Assembly (NCBI GenBank): GCA_905250075.1
Contig: CAJNOP010000010.1
Location: forward strand, 1,426,001 to 1,490,000
Source of the DNA: Rotaria sp. Silwood1
Taxonomy: Eukaryota > Rotifera > Eurotatoria > Philodinida > Philodinidae
Direction of reading: 5' to 3'
DNA: 64,000 nt
This document shows positions 48,901 through 59,251 of this stretch, in pieces (position 1 is the first letter of the stretch; every line of letters begins with the position of its first letter). Both the position numbers and the translations under genes were made by a program. Under the pieces are notes generated by a model, which ran no database searches, had not been told where the DNA came from, and was given only the letters and a program-made list of their open reading frames with translations.

Positions 48901-51065
48901 TACTCTTTTCGTCTGTAACTTTCAGATCATGCTAAGATTCATCAGACTTATCTATAGGCAAAATTTTGAATCAAACTCTGTTATTGAGTTTTCCGAAGAA
49001 TACCTAACACTGAATCTAAAATCTAGTAAGCCGGTCATAAATCGACGCTAAAGAGTCACAAAGACGAACTTTTTAAAGATTTTGCTAGTCTCATTGAGAT
49101 CTGCCTGTGAATTCAATGTAAACTCAAACGGTGAGTGTCATTTGGGATAATGGTCTCCATAGCTAATTGTTGCAGAGATATTGCAATGGTAGGTTCTTCT
49201 CAGAAATATTGGAAAAACTCATTTTCCAAATGCGTCTTAATATTTTAGATAGATACAAGCCTTAACCAAAAAATACTTTATCATGAAAGCTTCACATCTT
49301 GAATTTTTTTTTCGTAAAAATTGTGAAAAAAAACTGGACAAATTCTTTTCTCACAGAATTACATCACTGTTCTGTTTCTATTGTTTCCATTCTTTCGATT
49401 AATATTCATATTATTTCGTTCAAAATTAAATTCTACATCTGACGGCTTGAGAAGAAGCGTGTCATAGATCAAGTCTAACTTTGAAAAACATGTTTTTCTT
49501 GAATATGTCTCAAAAAATATTACTAAGTGTTGTTTCAAAGCTTTTTCTTTTGAACAACATTTGGAAAAACGTTGAGTTATTTAAAAAACAAAGATGATAG
49601 TTTTATAGAGCAGAAAAGTCGCTATCAAATGGGTCTCAAATAAAGTCTCTAATGTCTTGGGAAGTGTTCTAAAAAGAAAAAAAAATTGCTCCGTTTATTG
49701 TGCATCACTCGTTACATTGACAAATTTAAAGTACTTGTTTTAGAATAGAAACAAACAAATGATTTGATACGTTCACAATAAATTATTCTCATTAAGATTC
49801 GTATCTCTGTCAATTATTTTAGTTAAAAATTCGAAAATTAGTTTTTCTGAGAAAGATTACGGCATTTATTGAAACAGTACTATTAAAATGCAAAATCTTC
49901 ATGGTATATACNNNNNNNNNNATTTGTTTTTAGATTAATTCAATAATTTTATCAAATTCCTACCAGACATATTTGCTCCAGCTAATAAACCAGTTATACT
50001 TGAAAAGAGTACACCAAAAACAGTAGCAAAATTCATTGTATTACCAGTTGTATAATCAATTGTATAATTTGAAAAAAGATTTTCTCTCATTGTTGTTGAA
50101 CTAAAACTTGTATAATGTCCATAGAGAAGATCTGTTTTATTATATAATAATGCTTCATTATTATAAGCATATGTATTTACTTTTGGTATTAAAACAAGAT
50201 GTGGTCCACGAATAAAAAATGAAATAACAACCATAAGATAAACAAAACAAACAAGTATAAATATAAAAAATGCAGCCACAGAAAATAATGATGAACCAAG
50301 TAAACATGTTATTAGACTAACTATATTAATTAATGTTCCATATAAAAATCTCCACCAATGTGTTTCATGAAAAATATTTGCTTTGCCTAAAATTTATTTT
50401 TCTTTTTGTTTTATTTTATTTTTTTTCTAATATATATATATTTCAATTGTCTTACTTCCTGGTCCAAAACTTTCAACTAATGCTTCAACAAGTGCTGCTA
50501 CACTTTGTCCATTACAAATAACATTTGCAAAAAAAAATAATAAACCTATAGCACCACCAAATTCTGGTCCTAATGTACGTGATATCATGTGATAAACACC
50601 ACCACCTTCAATAGCGCCATTTGTTGCTAATGAACAAACACTTAATAATGTCGCCAAAAGTATTATAAAGCAAAGACTTAATTGTAATAATGTTTGTAAA
50701 ACACCAGCATGTGCAAGAACAAAACCAATACGCATAAATATTGATATTGCAAACATTGATAAAGCAATCGGACAGAAAACACCTGGTATTGTACGTAATG
50801 TACGTTTGGAACTATGTTGTAATAATTCAATATCATCTCCATTTTTATCAATAATTGATGTATTATGACTTTGATTTATTGTTTGTAAAGATGTTTCGGA
50901 TTGTTGTTGACTATTTGTTGATAAATCAAAATGATGATATGAAGAAAAATTATGATTTAATATTGAAAATCCTTCTTGTGGAATTGAATCTAAATTTGTA
51001 TTAGAATTTTTTACAGAAAAAAGTGTACGATAGAGTGAAGATCGTACACGATTGAGACTATTCAT
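45911..51065 (-). CDS. SLC12A9: SLC12A9, cation-chloride cotransporter family (1000 aa)
   Basis: A polytopic membrane protein of the SLC12 cation-chloride cotransporter family, SLC12A9 (CIP1) branch. Exons: 50456-51065, 49964-50386, 48283-48394, 48074-48231, 47880-47965, 47179-47821, 46863-47114, 46616-46785, 45911-46459. Phases agree throughout. Diagnostic stretches are IPGVFCPIALSMFAISIFMR in the first helix, NGAIEGGGVYHMISRTLGPE, TTGNTMNFATVFGVLF, GANMSG followed by ELKQPSRSIPSGS, LIGASRILEAL, APNFRPTFKYFSWHT, SQALIFHQVRKYLLLLDPRK and GLRPNTVILGFYD. The last residues, MFVHGVSSVTCTRL, match the LLVHGVTPVTCTDL end of human SLC12A9, so the C-terminus is complete. An N-terminal cytosolic region of about 95 residues precedes the membrane domain. 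The ATG sits directly after an AG acceptor (TTTTAG|ATG), so a non-coding leader exon or trans-spliced leader is likely. Intron 2 (48395-49963) contains a MITE and a 10-N gap. Confidence 0.95.
48650..49145. mobile_element. MITE family A, copy 3, inside SLC12A9 intron 2
   Basis: A non-coding element of about 500 bp with imperfect terminal inverted repeats of about 75 nt. The left end contains TTTGAGTTCATATTGAATTC at about 48660-48680. The right end contains its inverse, GAATTCAATGTAAACTCAAA, at about 49110-49130. Internal sequence is shared with the copy at 53575-54127. It lies within the only large intron of the gene. Confidence 0.75.
49912..49921. other. Assembly gap (10 N)
   Basis: Ten undetermined bases in SLC12A9 intron 2, about 43 nt beyond the donor site. 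True length is unknown. The flanking exons join in phase, so no coding sequence appears to be lost. Confidence 0.99.
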
Positions 51066-53574
51066 CTAAAATAAAATTATTTTACGAATATGAATGAATA
51101 GAGAAAAGTTAGTTGCATAGCTTTATGATAAACAAATAGCTTTGAGTTAAATAAATATTGTTTCTTTCCTCTCGAATATCATGTATCTTATTCATTTATT
51201 ATCAAGTGTCGCCCTAACTGAATGAATCCGTTGTTTGCAAATAAATGGTCACCTAATCTTTTTACCGTTATAAACATTTGATAGATGTCACCCAATATGG
51301 TTATTGTTATGTTGAATTTATTAAGTACTCGTATTTTTCATTGATAATTCCGGAATGGAAAAGTATTCATTAGAAAGAAATTTCCCGTAAATGTCTGTAA
51401 TATGATCAGTTTGATCGTTACGATGGTTGCCAATAACATTTTAGTCGATCGTCTCTCTTCTATTAGTTCTTCATACTCTATTGAAAAACCTTTAAAATGA
51501 TTTGTTACTAAGACAAACTATGAATAGCTATCAGCTGTTAAATATTCTATTGAAGTAAATAGGTACAAATGTTTTCGATCAAGGACGGAAATTTTTTGTC
51601 ACATTGTAATTGTTTTCATTATGATTGTAACATTCCAGGTTGAATCTATTGTGCACCATTATCTACTCTCATTCCTCGGTTGAATTGATTGTTCAAATGT
51701 AATGTTCAACCTTTCCTTGTCATCCCTTCATATCATATGCTTTATCCTTCTTTCTGTTTTAACTATGTATCGTAAACCATCTTGTTCGCCTTGACTCTTC
51801 TCGCCTACTTGCGTATATAAACGTGTATACTTTTGACGTAAATGACATGATTCATGACACGAAGAAGTCAAATAAAACGTAACTTCATTAATACTAGCAA
51901 TTCTTCTCTCTAAAATCATCTCAATTATTCAAACTGTTTCAGTTTAAAATAATGCATGTTTCGTTGAAAAATGCAAACAAATATACGTAGTTTAATGTCT
52001 ATTCTTGATTTTCTCTTTTTTCTTCATATAGCTCATTTGATGAGTGTACTAGTGACTTATAGAAAAGCCTAGAATGACTTGCTTTTCCGGACCTTAGTCT
52101 TCATGATGGAGTTTTCAAGAAAAAAGCTGTAGTCTCACGAGAAATCGATTTTCAACTTCAAATTCTCATACATAAAAGCGGTTTGCGTTCATACATATAC
52201 AATTCCAGAATGGAAATACTAGTTGCGCAATCAATTAATCTCATTACGAACTTTGTTCGTGCGAAATTTGAAGACGAAACTGAAAAGTAGATATTTTTTT
52301 GTGACCTAGGGCGAATACGAAACCCATTAAAATTTCGATATCTAAAAAACAAAGACCCGGTAAACCAAGTGATTCTAGATTTTTCTAGTATTCACTAGTA
52401 CTCATCAAATGAATATCGAATTACTTTTGAAGGCTAATGCTATAACATAGTCTCAACTGAGTACTCAAATAAGATTATTGTTCTACGTGTGTACTAATGA
52501 TAGGTCTTGATTAATACCTAGCATTGTTGAGTCTTTTTGTACGAGTATTCAAAATATAATGTCGTCATCATGCACTTTGCATGCAATATGATATAACATG
52601 ATTTAATGCAAATATATCCTGACAATAAAGAACAGAATATGGCAGCTGTTGGTTATGTCAAAAACGATTTAAGATATTTATATCTATCTATTTTGAGATA
52701 TAAAGGTCGAACTAATCATAGAAAATGTCTGTCAATGACATCTTTAATTAGTTTTATTCATTTCATTTACAATTATTCTATGATATGTAACATTTGATTA
52801 TTCTTGATTTCTTATTATTTTTTGAACAAATTAATTTTTGTTTTTCATTCTAATATTTATTTATTACAATGAATTTTTATATGATTTGTCTATTGATAAT
52901 CATATAAATGATTTAGTATGTATTTTTCCACTAGAATTTATGTCATGATTATACAAAAGGATCATTGAATGAGTAAATTTTATTAGAAAATATTTTTTTT
53001 TATATTCAATTATCTTAATTAATATGAATTCCAATTCAAGAAACAGATAATAATGATTCATTTGTTCGACATGGATATAACATAAAAAAATCATTCTCAA
53101 AGTATGAACTAAGAGTTTTACACTAGAAATTGTTAATCAAATAAACTTATTGACAGAAAATTTCATTGATGAGAAGCTTTGTTTAACATGACAGATTAAT
53201 ATTATCATTAACTTTAATCACACTACTCCTAACATAACCACACTTAGACTTCCATTTATTGTCCATTCTAGATTCTGTGCGGATATCAATTGACAAAATA
53301 AATATAATATACGAAGTTATTACTAACTACTTTATCATGAATATGTGAAGACTTCATCACAAAACGAACAAACAGATAAACAGTTAATTCGAACTATATT
53401 TATCTAATCTTTTATCATAGTTTGATCATTCTCTAATTTTGGAACATTTCAAATCATGTATCAATATTCGGTATTCACATATAGTTTGACATATTCTAAA
53501 AAAAAAAGAACAATTTTGTATGATTGACTGTTATTATTTAATATACTGTCCGAATGCGAAAACTATCTCAACAG
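51066..53574. other. Intergenic region upstream of SLC12A9
   Basis: About 2.5 kb with no supported gene; ORFs of about 60 codons near 51.8, 52.2 and 52.7 kb look random. A stretch at about 52330-52420 (TTTCGATATCTAAAAAAC, then AAACCAAGTGATTCTAG) resembles 30300-30390. Promoter elements of SLC12A9 were not recognised. Confidence 0.35.
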
Positions 53575-54127
53575 GCAGCCGCCAACTGAATTGATATTGA
53601 GTCCATAGGCTGGTGCCACTAACACAAGTGAAAGCCTAAGAGAGTTCATTCCTATAGATCTGTGGTGCTCGATTATAGATGATTTACCTGATTTTCAATT
53701 CATTTCAGGTATTTCTCGAAAAACCAAATATCGTAGTTTCGATTCAAAATTTTTGTCCATAGCTATGTACATTAATTTTTAGAGTATCGTGAAACTTTTA
53801 ACCAACAACAATGAAACTTTATTGAGTTATTGAATTTTTTAAGTGAACTCAATTTTCTGTGCGATTTGTCTGCGGAAATAAATTACTTTCGAAAATTCAA
53901 TATTTTGACAAAAGAACATTCTTTTTGTGGCTGAAACTTTCAGGTCTTTCTAAGAGTCATTAGATCTATGACATAGTAGATAAAATTTTCGAATGAAAAT
54001 CTAGTAAATCAGTCAAGACTTAGCACCAAATACCGAAAGGTATAAACTCTTTGAGATTTTTACTAATCTTTCTGAGACCTACTTGTTGATCCAATATATG
54101 AGTTTAAATGACAGATGTCAGTTAGGG
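53575..54127. mobile_element. MITE family A, copy 4
   Basis: About 550 bp, non-coding, with imperfect inverted ends: GCCAACTGAATTGATATTGAG at the left, and ATGAGTTTAAATGACAGATG with GAGACCTACTTG at the right. Internal segments such as GAAAATTCAATATTTTGAC followed by AAAAGAACATTC correspond to those of the copy in SLC12A9 intron 2. Confidence 0.7.
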
Positions 54128-54894
54128 TAGTTCTTTTGTAAGTGTCTCAAACGCATATCGAATAGAACATAGTTCGATTAAATGTTACGAATGCATAATA
54201 TAACAGTGAATTCCAGTGAGATCCGGGCAAATATCAGATAGTCAACAATCGTTTGCATGTACTTCAAAATGGTATATTCATATAAATGATAGTTGGACGT
54301 AACTGTCAGATATCATCAACATACTCTACTGGGTTTTTGGTAGAAAATATCTGAAAGACAAGCGATCTCATGTAATATTGTGTATTCATAACAGCGTAAT
54401 AATACTGCGGAGGCTGTAGATGGTCGTACAGAGTTTAGCTTAGAATAACTATCGAAAGATAATATCAATTGAATAGGCTTGCACATAATCGTAGAACATC
54501 ATTCATCCATCGATTAAAAAAATACCTAATATGAATAAAAGCTGCATTATCATATGAGAGATCTTTTGCGAAGATTAACATTGATTACAATATTATTTTA
54601 AAAACTTACAACAAAAAAAAATAACTAAAGTAAAATTTTCATTGATTACAGCACACAAACACAAGAGAAAAGTTCAATCACAATAGAATATGTAATATTT
54701 CTAAAACAAATCAATTTCTCGACCATGAATTATGAGCATCTTAACTGGAGATTAAAATTATTATATCACAAAAAAAAAATGAAATGAAAAAAAAATAGAA
54801 AATTTCCAGTTGTCATTATTAACAATAATAACAACTAGCGAATCTATCATTGATAGAAATGAAATAATAGTATTTGAATTTTGTAATTTGTTCG
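54128..54894. other. Intergenic region and 3' flank of the SLC30 gene
   Basis: AT-rich sequence between the MITE and the SLC30 stop codon. The final 250 nt presumably form the 3' UTR. No ORF or repeat was recognised. Confidence 0.35.
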
Positions 54895-57800
54895 TTATCC
54901 TGCTGTTTCACTTGCAGTTTCTGTATCTATTGAAGGTAAATCAACACTACTACGACGATGAAAATGTATTCTAGGTTTCGATATCTTTGAAATTTCTTTA
55001 ATATTTTTAGTTGTCGCAGTCTCACAACATTGCTTTGCAATACATTCGGCTTCATCTAGTGAACATTGATTATTGCAAGTAATTGTATTCATATTATCCG
55101 AAAGCTAAAAATAAAAAAAAATTTTCAAATAAATAAATATATTTAAATGAAAAATTAGAAATTAACCAATGAAAATTCCGGTTGAATTGTAACATGATCA
55201 ATATGATTTTCTTCAAATATTAAACAAATATCTTGATATTTACTTAATATATCTTCTGTTGTATTAAAAACAACATGAATTGTTGCTAATGTTTTTTGTG
55301 GTGTTAATCGCCATACATGAAATTCATGAATATCTGTAACACCTGAAATCTAAAAGTAAACGAAAAAAGAACATACCTTTTTTTTTTGTTTTCAATTAAA
55401 TTAATTAACATACAGATGTCATTATTGTTGTTTCAATTTCATCCGAGTTAAGATAATTTGGTTTAGCTTGTAAAACAAGATGCATTACATCTCGAACTAT
55501 CAGAACACGAAACAAAAAAGGAAAGAAACAAATAATCAATAGAATCAATGATTAAATACAAAATAATAAGTATATACTTGGTACAGCAATCATAAAAATA
55601 TATGAAAGAAAAAGAAAACAACAAATAATCGGATCGACAAGACGACTGTACATAACTCGGACATGATACTTTTCCGATAACATTATTAATAAAATACCAC
55701 ATGCTAATATAGCTAAAGGACCAAGTAGCATATTAAATACTTGAAGAAATGAATGATGTATAGGTAATGTATCCGTAATAAGCACTAGAATAAAATCAAG
55801 AAATTTTTTATTTTTATTTTTCTGAAACACAATCTAAATCTCACTCCATAATAGAAGACCTATCTATATTTGAAGATCTCTTTTTTATAATTAGTTTTTC
55901 GAAAAATTGAAACTTTAATTCATGTATTTATATCAAAACATGCCTAATTTTCAAAATTTTGAGCTGAAAATCGTAAAAGACTGAAGTATATAATAGAACT
56001 CTGTCTCCCCTCCATCCGTCTCACAAACCATTATAGACACTAGTCAAAGATCATCACAGATAGATGTACCTTAGCGTCAGTATACTAGTACTTGGGTATG
56101 CCCAATCACAAATCGATCTCTAAACAAGTGTCATAAGAAACTATTTATGGTTTCGTATCTTTAATAATAAATTATCAACGATTCTAAATAATTTAAAGAA
56201 TCATATCAGGTAAAAAATGATTCCAAGTGTTTAGAAAGTTTTATTTTGCATCCTTTTCTTCTTATGTTTCACAATTTTTTTGTCAAGATGATTTAAGTAC
56301 AAGATGAATCGTTTCTTGAGAGCAACTTAAATCTGGAATAGCATTACTTATTCAATAATAATGAAAAGTGAATGACATACACTAACTAATTCGTTAATAA
56401 TAACGATTAACCGGCCACATAACCATTTATTATAGGGTCTAAATTTTTTCTCTTTTTCTTATTCCATTGTTGCCTGTCAGTTAGAAATGAATATTTATTG
56501 ATTTAGATATATCTCAAGAAATAACTTGATGGAAAGTTTTTCTTATAAAATATGTTCTGGTCGTAACTTTTGAGGATCATTTGAACAGTAAAGTGCGACA
56601 TTTTTGGAGAGAGAAGGAACTATCTGCTGTTGTTGTTGAACCTATGAGAAGTTTGAGTGCCTACAATTATAAACGAGGTCTTACAGATTTAGTTCGAGCT
56701 ATCGTAGTATTGAATTATTTCGCCTAGCAAGATTTTCTACAAAAAAACTCTAATCAAATCAACAGAACTCAACTGAATATGTAAGATGGATTGATGTTTT
56801 TTCGTTGGATAGAATCATTTTTGACAATGAAGAAAAAAGTTCTTCAATCTTTTTGCTTGATATTTTGACTAGAAATAGAACTCGGTAAGTCCTGATTACA
56901 GGCAACAATCCGATATTGTTAAATCTTATTGCAAAAGATTTACGATAAAAACAGATTTTTTCATGAGAGCTCAAAACTTATTTTTTACAAAGCATGACAA
57001 GCGCCTTAGCAGCGTCTCCCTTAACCGTCATAGGCATTGTTGATATACAATCAAAGACCATATATGATTAACATCTTGTGATAATATATAACCTAATTTC
57101 TTATTGCATTTCTGAAGGATTAAGTAACCGGATGGTGAGGAAATCTGTCCCAAAATAGACAGAATAAAACATTCTCTTTGCGATTAATCGTGTGAAAAAA
57201 ATATGGACCGTATATTCTCTTGATTCTGAATGTAGAATTACAGCTGTGCTATAGTAAGATTACAGTATATATAAGATCGTATACGGCGAAAATATGATAT
57301 CGTTTGCAATGTCCTATTGCTGTGGGTAGGATCAAGAGAAAATATAGCCTGTTGACTGCCGTCAAGTAACCTCTTTGTCACCGTCTGCTGACAGAAAACG
57401 AACTATAAATGATATCCATTTTGATTAACCTAGGTAGTAAGAGTATCTACATCGTTGTTCAATGTTAAACCTACAGATCTTGTGCTACTAACATTTTTAT
57501 TTTTGAAATAAATAAAACTTGTCGAACAAATAATTATGAATTCTTTCATATAAAATAGGTTCTAATACGTACATGATTTCGAAAATAATTTTCTTGGTAA
57601 TGGTTGTTTTCGATTTGCTCGTCTTTGTTCTAATTGTTTTTTAAATTTTCTTGAACTTTTTACGACGTTATCTATAGAAATATTTTCATATTTTTATATT
57701 AAAAATTCAATATCACTCACAAAGTATTGCAATGCCTAATAAACAATTAGAAATAGTTGCATAAATACCAACACCAAGTATAAATTTAGGATGATCAATC

Positions 57801-58450
57801 AAACTATGTATATGTTCTATAAATAAAGTTTTTATTTTTATTTTTAATATAGAATTTTTTTTGTTAAATAAAACTTACCACGTCCATGAGCAGTGTATAA
57901 TTTTGTAGTATCACTTTCTTGTTTTGGTATTATAAAAATCACATCAATAAGATGTTTAAGGCTTTCAAGAAAAACCGAAATAGATAATGAAAGAAAACAA
58001 ATAAAAGCAACTAATTCACCAACAACACCAACTTATTAACACAGAAAAAAAAGATCAAATATATCTAATTATTTACATAATAACGATTGATTAAGGAACA
58101 ATTTACCTCGAGCTAATCCATATGTATGTCGAGGTGTATATGTAAATTGAATCTAGAAATATGTATAAATACAAAATGAACTAATTCTATTGTAATTTTC
58201 TAACTTACTTGATGTGAAACAATTCTTACTGTACATAGAATAGCTTGGCAAAGATGAAAATAACCATCAAGTAGCATCACAACTTTTTTAAATGATAAAC
58301 AAAAAAAGAAATGAATATATATATTGCCTTTTGTTACTTTTTTTAGAGAAGAAAAACCTTCGACATACCACTATGGCAAGCATGATATCCAATAACTTCA
58401 AAAATAAATAAGCCAAGATTGTTAACTAATAAAGCTGTGGGTAGAATCAT
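54895..58450 (-). CDS. SLC30 (ZnT1/ZnT10-type) protein with altered metal sites (410 aa)
   Basis: A cation diffusion facilitator protein, a family that exports Zn or Mn in exchange for protons. Exons: 58369-58450, 58209-58282, 58107-58152, 57879-58031, 57721-57816, 57573-57671, 55578-55784, 55414-55496, 55167-55349, 54895-55104. Phases agree. Six membrane segments can be placed: about residues 8-24, 28-47, 64-92, 125-148, 196-216 and 228-248. The C-terminal domain has VTDIHEFHVWRL and HVTIQPEF, matching VEEVHELHVWQL and ATTIQPEF of ZnT1. A Cys cluster (346-365) resembles that of ZnT1 and ZnT10. However, the TM2 HxxxD motif is DGYFH (33-37), the reverse order, and the TM5 FLHVLGD motif is FLQVFNM (196-202), so His and Asp become Gln and Met. 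Transport ability is therefore doubtful. The His-rich TM4-5 loop is replaced by a Lys/Arg-rich one. Intron 6 (55785-57572) is 1.8 kb and holds repeat debris. The start ATG has no upstream in-frame ATG that I could find. Confidence 0.88.
57200..57360. repeat. Decayed copy of the ACGG/CCGT element in SLC30 intron 6
   Basis: Segments such as GGACCGTATATTCTC, GTATACGGCGAAAATATG and TCCTATTGCTGTG followed by AGAGAAAATA align in order with GGACCGTATACGG, GTATACGGTGCCGTATTACTGTG and CGAGAAAATACGG of the element at 33236-33500. The copy is diverged and has lost most of its palindromic pairs. The ends are uncertain. Confidence 0.5.
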
Positions 58451-59251
58451 GATAATAATATTCTTTCGCAAATTTTTTGATGGTGTCAATATTATTGATG
58501 ATTGGGCATGTTTAACCTTCGAATATGTCTCGTTTGTATATACGACTGTCGATATAGTATCTATGTGCCCTCAATTATGTTTTACACCACGTTTTCTTTT
58601 CTTCTCTTGTTTCTTCTAGAGTGTCTTACTATTTTTTTCTTTTCTGTTCTTCATACTAAGCTATGTTCTGCATCAAGAACCATCATTCTCATTGTTTTTT
58701 TTTCTTCTTCTGTGCTATGTTATGAAAAAATATTTTTGATAGCGATATCATAAAGTAATATTTACTTATGACTATATTTTAAAGAAACAAAAAAAAAACG
58801 AATACTTAACCATCCAAGCGCATACATTTCAATGTACGAATTTTTTTTAATATATATTCAATCGTTGTCTCTTTTTTTCAAAGTACAATATATTAAAGAT
58901 GCACGAAAATAAACATCAATAACAAATAACAAAAAAAAAAAAGGCTATAATAGAAAAACATACATATAGAGAAAAAAAGGCGCAAGAAAGAAAATTTATC
59001 ACACAACACACGACGAAGGCCAGCTTCACAATAGAGTGGATCACCGGCACAGTGGAACACACACACACAAAAAAAATAAACGAACACAAACAATTGAACC
59101 ATTCAACAGAGATATATAGATGAACATGAAATGCATCTCAAACACAAAGAAAAAAAAAACAATCAACAGGAATGCATAACATTTTTTTTTCTTTCAAACA
59201 ACAAAAAGAAAAGAAAAAACACAGAGAAAAGGAAAAAGAAAACAAACCCAA
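58451..59251. other. Intergenic region, SLC30 5' side and CPEB1 3' UTR
   Basis: The upstream flank of SLC30 is T-rich (58580-58740). From about 58870 to 59250 the sequence is A-rich on the plus strand, with several T-rich motifs on the minus strand, consistent with a CPEB1 3' UTR. ORFs here are low-complexity. No RNA gene was seen. Confidence 0.35.
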
